Positions 24,905-31,668 of a stretch of 64,000 nucleotides of DNA are shown one piece after another. Where the stretch lies: assembly GCA_005518205.2 (NCBI GenBank), contig RFFC02000022.1, positions 1 through 64,000 of the forward strand. Direction: 5' to 3'. The position numbers and the translations under genes are program-made. A model generated the notes under the pieces. It had not been told where the DNA came from, did no database searches, and saw only the letters and a list, made by a program, of their open reading frames with translations. The DNA comes from Hormoscilla sp. GUM202. Lineage in GTDB: Bacteria > Cyanobacteriota > Cyanobacteriia > Cyanobacteriales > Desertifilaceae. Positions within the stretch are counted from its first letter, which is position 1. Each line of letters opens with the position of its first letter.

Positions 24905-25939
24905 CTACGCTGCGAGATGCCGCAGAACTTGGGGAACATTGGCAGCTTTCCACTGCGCTCCTGAGAGCTTCACCCGTGCCGCAACCTGCTTAATCGTTGA
25001 TTCCACCTCTCCCGAACCGATTGAAATTCCCTCGGCTTGGTAATAGCCATAGTTCACAATGCGGTGACGATGCTTAGTAACATAGGCCCTGAAGTTATCA
25101 ACCCGTGGATGCTCCCAGTCGTCAAATTCTTTGAGGGCTGCATCTACCTTGCCTGACCATAGGAGAGCTTTCACTCGTGCCAGTCTAGAGCTGGACCCAC
25201 CGACTTTCTCGAGGTTTTCCATCAAGTGATACCAATCGAGGATTTCCAGACGGAAGATGGTTGGGCCAATCTCGGCAAACAAATTCCAAACGCCATCATG
25301 ACCGTCTCCGATACTCACAAGTGGATTCGCCAAGGGCTGCTGGTTGACCCATTTGACCAGTCCTGCATTGTCCCGAAAGAAGGCCGCTACCCCGAGGTCA
25401 TGTAGATTAACGCCCTTGTAATCGCGCCACTCACAGGGTCTCCCTTGCGGGGTCCGTAAGCGTACTTTCCCCCCATCAATGCTCATTTCCTCAACAACTT
25501 CCTTGACAGTCGGCAACTTCAACTCATGGGCGAGCACTTTCGGTTCTTGAGGGCTGATTTCGGAAACAGCTTTTTTAGCCGTCGGCAACTCAAACTCCTG
25601 AGGGGGCAGTTTCGGTCCTTGAGGGCCCGTTGAGGAAACGGCTTCTTTAGCTGTGGGCAACTCAAACTCCTGAAGGGGCAGTTTCGGTTCTTGAGCGCTC
25701 GTTGAGGAAACGGCTTCTTTAACTGTCAGTAATTCAAACTCATAACGTTGCACCAGTCGTTGCTGAGTTCCCCGGGAAACGCTCATCCCCGTGAGCTGCT
25801 TAAGATCTTCCGAGGCGTGCTCATAAGAAGAGTTCGCACTCAGTAACAAGCAACATTTTTCCAGATAGGGACTCCACTGGCTATAGGCTCTCACATCAAA
25901 ATAAGTCGCTTGCTTCTCCGTGATGAGGAGCTCGCCCAA
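24905..25939 (-). CDS. ISKra4 transposase, C-terminal part, with internal repeats
   Basis: DDE transposase typical of ISKra4: EEMSIDGGKVRLRTPQGRPCEWRDYKGV, SIGDGHDGVWNLFAEIG, LEILDWYHLMENLEKVGG and ISIGSGEVESTIKQVAARVKLSGAQWK hold the acidic residues. Residues ~67-165 consist of about four copies of a 24-residue unit (EFELPTAKEAVSST-PQ-PKLPPQ and variants), which the other ISKra4 copy at 52861 lacks. The N-terminal portion of the protein is in a separate frame just upstream (25948-26166), so the gene is either translated by frameshifting or broken. Confidence 0.88.
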   Translation of the reverse strand: MGELLITEKQATYFDVRAYSQWSPYLEKCCLLLSANSSYEHASEDLKQLTGMSVSRGTQQRLVQRYEFELLTVKEAVSSTSAQEPKLPLQEFELPTAKEAVSSTGPQGPKLPPQEFELPTAKKAVSEISPQEPKVLAHELKLPTVKEVVEEMSIDGGKVRLRTPQGRPCEWRDYKGVNLHDLGVAAFFRDNAGLVKWVNQQPLANPLVSIGDGHDGVWNLFAEIGPTIFRLEILDWYHLMENLEKVGGSSSRLARVKALLWSGKVDAALKEFDDWEHPRVDNFRAYVTKHRHRIVNYGYYQAEGISIGSGEVESTIKQVAARVKLSGAQWKAANVPQVLRHLAA

Positions 25940-25947
25940 AATGCTGT

Positions 25948-26166
25948 TTAAGATTCGGGTTCGCCCTGCGGTGGTGCCACTGGTGCTTTCGATAAAAAAA
26001 GGGCAATCTCTGGACTGACGTATTGAAGCAACTGCCCACGGACTGTAGCTTCGAGTCCTGAGAGTGTTTTCAATTGCTCTGGAACAGTCCCTTGGGCCTC
26101 CTCATACAACAAGGCGGCTATTCCCAAAGCATAGGTTTTAATTTGAGCTAAATTTTCAGGATTCAT
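25948..26166 (-). CDS. ISKra4 transposase, N-terminal part
   Basis: 72 residues (MNPENLAQIKTYALGIAALLYEEAQG...EIALFLSKAPVAPPQGEPES). It sits just upstream of the main transposase frame inside the same IS and shows the helical N-terminal region of this family. It ends 8 bases before the next frame begins. It may be one part of a frameshifted single protein. Confidence 0.65.
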   Translation of the reverse strand: MNPENLAQIKTYALGIAALLYEEAQGTVPEQLKTLSGLEATVRGQLLQYVSPEIALFLSKAPVAPPQGEPES

Positions 26167-26930
26167 AGTTTTAGAGGGAGCGTTTACCGACTGTCTCAGC
26201 TTAACACCATCTCGGAACCCGTTCGACTAAGCATTTCTACTCATTGCGAAACTGGGATGCACCCAATCGCTTTATCTCTAGCGCTCATACTATGGGCGTG
26301 GTCCCTAACTAAAACCAGCGTCGCCAACTCTACCCTCATGCATTATTTGGTGCCCCTGTTCGTGATGCTAGGAGGGTGGTTGATATGGGATAGGCGCTTT
26401 GAGAACAAATTTATTCTCGGTATGGCGATCGCAATGGCAGGGGCTGGGATCCTGGGAGTTAGCGATCTGGAAGAGGCCAATGGTCAACTCATTGGCGATC
26501 TAGCAGCATTACTATCAGCAGTCTTTTTTGCCTTATACACCCTGCTAGTAGAACAACTGCGAACCCAACTGACCTCTAGCGCGATCATGACTTGGTGTTC
26601 TGGGACCAGTTCTCTCTTACTCTTGCCGATCGTTATTTTTACCGAAGATAGACTTTTTCCCTATTCCGTGAGTGGGTGGCTTTCGGTAATTTCCTTAGCC
26701 GGGATCTGCCAAGTGCTAGGTCTGGGACTTTACGGCTATTGCCTCAATAAGTTATCTTCAGGGTTTGTTTCCTTATGCGATCTGCTGGTACCAGTCCTCA
26801 GCGCTTTGGAAGCTTGGGCAATTTTCTCGGAAAATATCAACGGGGCTACCTCGATCGGTTTTGTAGTAATATTGTTAGGGGCGTATCTGGCTTTATCCAG
26901 CAAATCTGCCATCAAGGTGTAAGCAGAACT

Positions 26931-26992
26931 GTATGGCGGCGGGAATGGCAGTTTATTTAATTGCTCAACTTTTAACTTCCACAAGAGTTGAG
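26931..26992 (+). pseudogene. Symporter C-terminal relic after EamA copy 2
   Basis: GTATGGCGGCGGGAATGGCA and the following ~40 bases are almost identical to 29792-29850 in the second symporter (coding GMAAGMAVYLIAQLF). It begins 9 bases after the EamA stop codon. Another trace of repeated symporter/EamA duplication. Confidence 0.8.
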
Positions 26993-27119
26993 CATCAGGT
27001 AATCGCCTCCGAATCTGTAAAAAAAGATTAAGAAAAATACCAGGTAGGACAATTATATGACATATTAAACATTGAAGCGATAATTTCCACAGATAGCAAT
27101 ATTTGAGAGAGGGAGAAAA

Positions 27120-28211
27120 ATGAAGCAAGATCGAGACGAGCAACAAGATAAAAAAATGACAAAAAGCCTTCCCCTAATAACGGCTAAACAAAATGCTACA
27201 GATTTGCAGTCCCTACTTGATTATCTGAAACTACATCAGCCCGAAGTCAAGAAGACTCTCACCAATTATGGGGCGATCGCTATTCGAGGATATGAAGTGA
27301 AAACTCCCAAGCAATTTCAACAAGTGGGATTAAGTATTTTCCCGAATCTGCAAAATCAATATCCAGGTGGGGCACCCCGTGAAAAGGTTACTGAATATGT
27401 CTGGAATGCTGCTGAATTACCAAGTTATGTGCCAATTCCTGGTCATACAGAATTATCTTACTCCCCATCAGATAAACCTGCTTATATATTGTTTTTTTGC
27501 CCTCAAGTTGCTGCCAGCGATGGTGAAACTCCTGTCATTGATATGAAATCAGTTTTATCAGATTTACCGGAACAGTTACAGCAGAAGTGTTTTCACCACC
27601 GTTTGGTCACAAAACTTTTTTTTGTAAGTACACAGAAAAGATTATTTGATGTGAGATTATGGAAGTGGCCTTGGTTTCGTTATGCTAAATCTTGGCGAGA
27701 TGTATTCAACACTGAGGATCGGGATTTAATAGAGGCAAAATGTCGTGATGTAGGGCGACATATCGAGTGGCTTACTAACGGTGAATTAATTGTTTCTTGT
27801 CCGATGCCGACAATTAACTCTCATCCGATCGCCAATGAAATTGTCTGGACAGGATGGCTCCCTGTGTTTCACATCTGGGGTATTTGTATTGAGGCGTGGT
27901 TTGTTGCTAAGTATCAAAGGAAGTTCAGGAGTTGGTTAGTATTTTTTATCTTATTCTTACTGACATTTGTGCAAATTTGTCGGGAAAAAATAATTCCCGG
28001 TTATCGCAAATATCGATATATGGATGTAGCTTTTGAGGATCGTGCTAATTTAACATTTTGGGATGTATATCATATTGTCAAAAGTTATTGGCAAAATGCC
28101 GAACTATTTGATTGGCAAGAGGGAGATATATTAATTTTAGATAATTATCGCATGGGACATGGCAGGCTTCCTTTTACTGGAGAAAGAAGAGTTTATACAG
28201 CCTTTGCTTGA
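27120..28211 (+). CDS. TauD/TfdA-like Fe(II)/2-oxoglutarate dioxygenase
   Basis: Residues ~50-175 begin the double-stranded beta-helix: NYGAIAIRGYEV, then PGHTELSYSPSDKPAYILFFCPQVA with an H-x-E iron ligand pair (His/Glu in GHTEL, ~112-114). The distal His and the 2-oxoglutarate Arg are in DNYRMGHGRLPFTGERRVYTAFA at the C-terminus. A middle insertion (~260-300: WLVFFILFLLTFVQI) is hydrophobic enough to dip into a membrane. The family hydroxylates, desaturates or cleaves small molecules, including NRPS-bound amino acids. Known MAA oxygenases (MysH) belong to the phytanoyl-CoA type, so a TauD-type enzyme here would be a different solution. It lies between EamA copy 2 and symporter copy 2, same strand. 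Confidence 0.85.
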   Translation: MKQDRDEQQDKKMTKSLPLITAKQNATDLQSLLDYLKLHQPEVKKTLTNYGAIAIRGYEVKTPKQFQQVGLSIFPNLQNQYPGGAPREKVTEYVWNAAELPSYVPIPGHTELSYSPSDKPAYILFFCPQVAASDGETPVIDMKSVLSDLPEQLQQKCFHHRLVTKLFFVSTQKRLFDVRLWKWPWFRYAKSWRDVFNTEDRDLIEAKCRDVGRHIEWLTNGELIVSCPMPTINSHPIANEIVWTGWLPVFHIWGICIEAWFVAKYQRKFRSWLVFFILFLLTFVQICREKIIPGYRKYRYMDVAFEDRANLTFWDVYHIVKSYWQNAELFDWQEGDILILDNYRMGHGRLPFTGERRVYTAFA

Positions 28212-28448
28212 GATATGAATTAAATAATCAAATTGAATTCAATTTGATTAAACAGAAAAATACTCTGGCAGGCAAAGGATAGTGGCGATCGCCCTGGAAA
28301 GTAGTAGAGGCAATGGAGGCGATCGCATTATATAAGGGCCACGGGTTCCTTGCCGACCAGATGAAAGAAGTTTGCCGTCGCCTGTTAAACTGTATAATCA
28401 CAGGTGAGCGAAGTATACAGATGAAAACCAGATGATATAACATCCCGG
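28212..28448. other. Short spacer between dioxygenase and symporter 2
   Basis: No gene. It contains an ATTCAATTTGATTAA-type inverted repeat immediately after the dioxygenase (28224-28250: AATCAAATTGAATTCAATTTGATT), a perfect palindrome that could serve as a terminator, and two HIP1 sites. Confidence 0.5.
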
Positions 28449-29900
28449 ATGAACGCTCGAACATCTATTGCAGTTACTTTCATCGCCTTTCTTCTATTAT
28501 TTGTCATGGTAGGAACATTGGCGGCGTTGCGCAAGCAAAATACCACTACAGATTACCTACTAGCTAGCAGAAATGTCAATCCTTGGCTGACGGGGCTATC
28601 GGCGATGGCAACCACTCAAAGTGGCTTTTTATTCGCAGGTGTAGTCGGTTTTAGCTACAAGCTAGGACTGGCTTCGATATGGTTTATTGTGAGTGGGACG
28701 GTGGGACATCATATATCTTGGTGGTTGGCGGGCAAACGGTTAAGAAAAATATCTGCCCAAACGGATGCGGAGACTTTCTCCTCTTTTCTGGGGGAAAAAG
28801 GAGGTCGGGCGATCGCCGCAGTCTCGGTGATAATTACGATAGCGTTTCTGGGTGCTTATGCCGCCGCCCAACTGGTGGCTGGCAGCAAGGCCCTGAATGT
28901 TATCTTTGGCTGGAACTATTATTTTGGTATCGTACTGGGAGCCTTCATCGTTGTCATCTACTGTTTCTCTGGGGGTATCCGCGCCTCCATCTGGACCGAT
29001 GCGGCCCAGGGTATCTTGATGGTTGGTTCCTTACTGCTGCTGTCAGTGGTGGCGGTTGCTAGTTGCGGTGGTCCGGTCTCCCTGAGTCAAAAACTTGGCG
29101 TTATTGACCCGGCATTAGTAAATTTGAATCCGCCTTCTCTCGCCTGGGGTGTATTGCCTTTTGCGATCGGGTGGTTGGCGAACGGTCTTGGCGTAGTCGG
29201 TCAACCTCACATTATGGTGCGGGCAATGGCGATCGATTCGGAAGATAACATAAATTTGGCTAACAACTTGAAAAGCATCTGCTTTGGTGTTAATTCCTTG
29301 GCGGCGACGACGATCGGACTGACAGGCAGAGTCCTGATGCCAGAGTTGATGAGTGGAGGGGATCCGGAAGTGGCGCTGCCCTATTTAGCGCTGAAATTGT
29401 TACCAGTTGGCCTGGTGGGAGTGATGTTAGCAGGACTGTTTGCGGGAACTATTTCCACTGCTGACTCTCAGATTCTCTCTTGTTCTGCTACCCTGGGGAG
29501 AGATATTTTTTATGCCACTGCCAATTCTTATACTTTGGCAAAGCTATGGACTCTGTTAGTGACAATACTGGTTGTGGCGATCGCCATATTGGCTCCAGAC
29601 AACGTATTTGCCTTGGTAATTTTCTCCTGGTCGGCCCTAGCATCTGGTCTGGGTCCGTTATTGGTCCTGCGGGTTTGGCAAAAACCGGTAACGGCCCCAG
29701 TGGCGATCGCCATGATGCTAGTGGGCATCGGTACAGCTTTGACCTGGATAGAATTGAAGCTATCCGATGGAGTTAACGAAGCGCTTCCCGGTATGGCGGC
29801 GGGAATGGCAGTTTATTTAATTGCTCAACTTTTTACTGCCACTCATGTTGATAATAAGTCGATATCAGTCACAGCAGATAATCAGCGATCGGAACCCTAG
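28449..29900 (+). CDS. Sodium:solute symporter, PutP-like (copy 2)
   Basis: 483 residues, closely similar to the symporter at 12661 throughout (RKQNTTTDYLLASRNVNPWLTGLSAMATTQSGFLFAGVVGFSYKLG; GGIRASIWTDAAQGILMVGS; GLFAGTISTADSQILSCSATL). It has the ~13 hydrophobic segments of the SSS family. Intact reading frame. It lies at the end of the MAA region, so the cluster is bounded by two paralogous symporters. Substrate is probably an amino acid or other small organic solute; not proven. The 3' end is the source of the short relics at 24296 and 26931. Confidence 0.88.
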   Translation: MNARTSIAVTFIAFLLLFVMVGTLAALRKQNTTTDYLLASRNVNPWLTGLSAMATTQSGFLFAGVVGFSYKLGLASIWFIVSGTVGHHISWWLAGKRLRKISAQTDAETFSSFLGEKGGRAIAAVSVIITIAFLGAYAAAQLVAGSKALNVIFGWNYYFGIVLGAFIVVIYCFSGGIRASIWTDAAQGILMVGSLLLLSVVAVASCGGPVSLSQKLGVIDPALVNLNPPSLAWGVLPFAIGWLANGLGVVGQPHIMVRAMAIDSEDNINLANNLKSICFGVNSLAATTIGLTGRVLMPELMSGGDPEVALPYLALKLLPVGLVGVMLAGLFAGTISTADSQILSCSATLGRDIFYATANSYTLAKLWTLLVTILVVAIAILAPDNVFALVIFSWSALASGLGPLLVLRVWQKPVTAPVAIAMMLVGIGTALTWIELKLSDGVNEALPGMAAGMAVYLIAQLFTATHVDNKSISVTADNQRSEP

Positions 29901-29902
29901 CT

Positions 29903-29990
29903 AGGACTGAAATTACCACTGCAACAGCCGCAAGCTACAGAAACGGGCGATCGCGGTTTTTTAGCCTTCGGGTTAATCGCCATATCTTTT
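29903..29990 (+). pseudogene. EamA N-terminal relic after symporter copy 2
   Basis: CTGAAATTACCACTGCAACAGCC and the following bases to GCCATATCTTTTT match the start of EamA copy 2 (24389-24480). The remainder is gone, replaced by an acetyltransferase fragment on the other strand. It completes the pattern symporter-EamA, repeated. Confidence 0.75.
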
Positions 29991-29995
29991 TATTT

Positions 29996-30310
29996 TTACC
30001 GAAAATCATCGATAACATAAATATCGGGACAGTTATAACCTGGTTCATTGGGATTGTGCATTGCTATTCCTAATCTGTCAATCTTAAACCCGAGATTTAG
30101 CATTTGCAGGTAGGCTTGCTGACGACCGGTATTGACTCCAGCTATCAGTTTAGACATCCCCATAATCTTGGTAAATTTTTCACATTCATGCAATAATTTT
30201 GCCCAGCGATCGCTACTATTTGTCCCAGCAATAACTGCGCCAAACTTAATATAACAAGTATCGCTGCCTGCTTCTGAACCGGCACCATAATGACAGACAG
30301 CAAATCCTGT
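29996..30310 (-). pseudogene. GNAT acetyltransferase, C-terminal fragment
   Basis: The minus strand reads GFAVCHYGAGSEAGSDTCYIKFGAVIAG...LLHECEKFTKIMGMSKLIAGVNTGRQQAYLQMLNLGFKIDRLG...YVIDDFR, the acetyl-CoA-binding and C-terminal part of a GNAT fold. The N-terminal half is missing; at about 30310 the homology ends at a repeat-rich stretch. Non-functional remnant. Confidence 0.7.
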
Positions 30311-30501
30311 TAATCTCCCATCGGTAGTGGGTTACAAGTAGTGATGGAGAGCGCTCTCTACCGGTGGGTGGACCACAATGCTTGTAGGTAAAGCACCGTC
30401 CGACAAGCACTACGGACGGGATGAGAAAGCTTTTGGGCTCTAGACATGGGGCAGAAAACTGGCGATTCGGTGAGGCATGGGGACAGACCATCATCAAATC
30501 A
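30311..30501. other. Repeat-rich stretch that truncates the GNAT fragment
   Basis: No gene. It contains GTCCGACAAGCACTACGGACGGGA-type inverted segments and ends with CATCAAATCACTACAT, similar to GTCAAATCGCTACAT at about 63670. Possibly the remains of a mobile element. Confidence 0.4.
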
Positions 30502-31143
30502 CTACATGTTTATCACTACCCTCCCATCTTCCCAAAGAAATAGAGTATCTCCTAATCTTTGATTTTTTACCGCTAATATTTCTCCCTGCAAGTCTAGTCC
30601 TGGATAAAGACTATTAGTTAATTCCCGCGTCGCTTGTAAATATTCTCCTTGCCGTTCTTGGGAAATTTGTGAGTACCTAATACTTTCTAATTTATCTTGC
30701 ATATCTGTAACAGACTTCGAGCAGATAGCAATCAGAAAGCGGGGGGCAAATCCAAATTTTTGATAGAAACATAAATGCTTAGGAGTCTTGACAAAAGTAA
30801 ATAAACAAATCTGTTTAGTTTGCCAATTTTGGAAGCATGCCATTGTCGCTGCCATCAGTTTCTTCCCTACTCCTCTGTCCCAACAGTCTGGATGCACTGA
30901 TAAAGGACCAAAAGTCCCAAAGCTACCCCATTGAGATAGAAAATTAGAACCCACTAATTTACCGTCTATTTCGGCGGCAAAAGCAGCTTCAGGATAGGCA
31001 TACCAACGCATCATATAGCTAGCATCACCATAAAATTCCATGGGGTCTGCCAGACCGATAAATGTGCCAAAAGCTAATCGATATATTTTGTTTGCTTCTG
31101 GCAATTCCTGTTCTTTAAGCAAGCGAATCTTAATTTGAGTCAT
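30502..31143 (-). CDS. GNAT-family N-acetyltransferase
   Basis: 213 residues. MTQIKIRLLKEQELPEANKIYRLAFGTF opens the fold, and the acetyl-CoA site is visible as GPLSVHPDCWDRGVGKKLMAATMACF (R/Q-x-x-G-x-G/A type, residues ~82-106), followed by the FYQKFGFAPRF turn. The acceptor substrate cannot be predicted. It is on the strand opposite to the MAA cluster and probably not part of it. The length is normal and the frame intact. Confidence 0.87.
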   Translation of the reverse strand: MTQIKIRLLKEQELPEANKIYRLAFGTFIGLADPMEFYGDASYMMRWYAYPEAAFAAEIDGKLVGSNFLSQWGSFGTFGPLSVHPDCWDRGVGKKLMAATMACFQNWQTKQICLFTFVKTPKHLCFYQKFGFAPRFLIAICSKSVTDMQDKLESIRYSQISQERQGEYLQATRELTNSLYPGLDLQGEILAVKNQRLGDTLFLWEDGRVVINM

Positions 31144-31668
31144 TACATTTAACCCTTACTAAAGGATCGTAGCGATCGCCCTCCAAGTCGTAGATGCTTT
31201 TCCGGTTGAGCACCATTTTCCAACCACTGTGTTGTCCGCGACGATCGCGGCTTCAATTAACCGGAAATCTTTCAGCATGGCCTCAAGTTCTGTTTCGCTA
31301 GCGATCGCCTCACAGATTTTCTGACATCAATCCTCATCTGCTGAGATATCAGCGCGGTATACTAGCTTCTTCTTTGCTACCATTGTCTTGCGCCATTTAC
31401 GAGCAAACTTGGCTGACAATTCCTAAAGTCAAGTTTCGCAACAAAACTTGACTTTTACAAGTGCAAGTGCTGCCGATGGCGATCGCAATCACTGGGACTC
31501 TGGCGCTCTTTTCAGCAGCTTTAGTCCAACGATGCTCTGTTAATCTCTCCCAGTATAAGCATCCCATGCCTTGTTTCCAGCAATCAATTCAGTGCCAATT
31601 TTTGTGAGATAGGAGGCTGTTGCTATACCAAACAACGACCTCCTATCTATAATGGTTAGCTGTTTAAA
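31144..31668. other. Intergenic with a decayed small reading frame
   Basis: On the minus strand 31160-31386 reads as MVAKKKLVYRADISADED, an in-frame TGA, then CQKICEAIASETELEAMLKDFRLIEAA, which looks like a small protein gene of about 75 codons interrupted by a stop. Inverted repeat AGTCAAGTTTCGCAACAAAACTTGACT is at about 31429-31455. No intact gene. Confidence 0.45.

Larger units (their letters stand above)
24678..26264 (-). mobile_element. ISKra4-family insertion sequence (1587 bp)
   Basis: Ends GGGTGCATCCCA...GCAATGAG / CTCATTGC...TGGGATGCACCC form inverted repeats of about 25 bp with two or three mismatches. The target duplication AATCGCTT (8 bp) is at 24670-24677 and 26265-26272. It carries the transposase frames on the minus strand and interrupts an EamA gene of the MAA cluster. 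Confidence 0.93.
24377..26922 (+). pseudogene. EamA exporter gene copy 2, split by an ISKra4 element
   Basis: The N-terminal part (24377-24677) carries AISFAPILIRLGEGELGPNATIFNRFWVATVAFGLW, matching the first EamA repeat of the gene at 14120. The C-terminal part (26265-26922) carries ILWAWSLTKTSVANSTLMHYLVPLF, GDLAALLSAVFFALYTLLVEQLR and LSALEAWAIFSENINGATSIGFVVILLGAYLALSSKSAIKV. The break falls exactly at the IS insertion with an 8-bp duplication, so removing the IS and one duplicate would restore a full gene of about 320 codons. The insertion therefore looks recent. The two halves are not likely to work. Confidence 0.9.
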
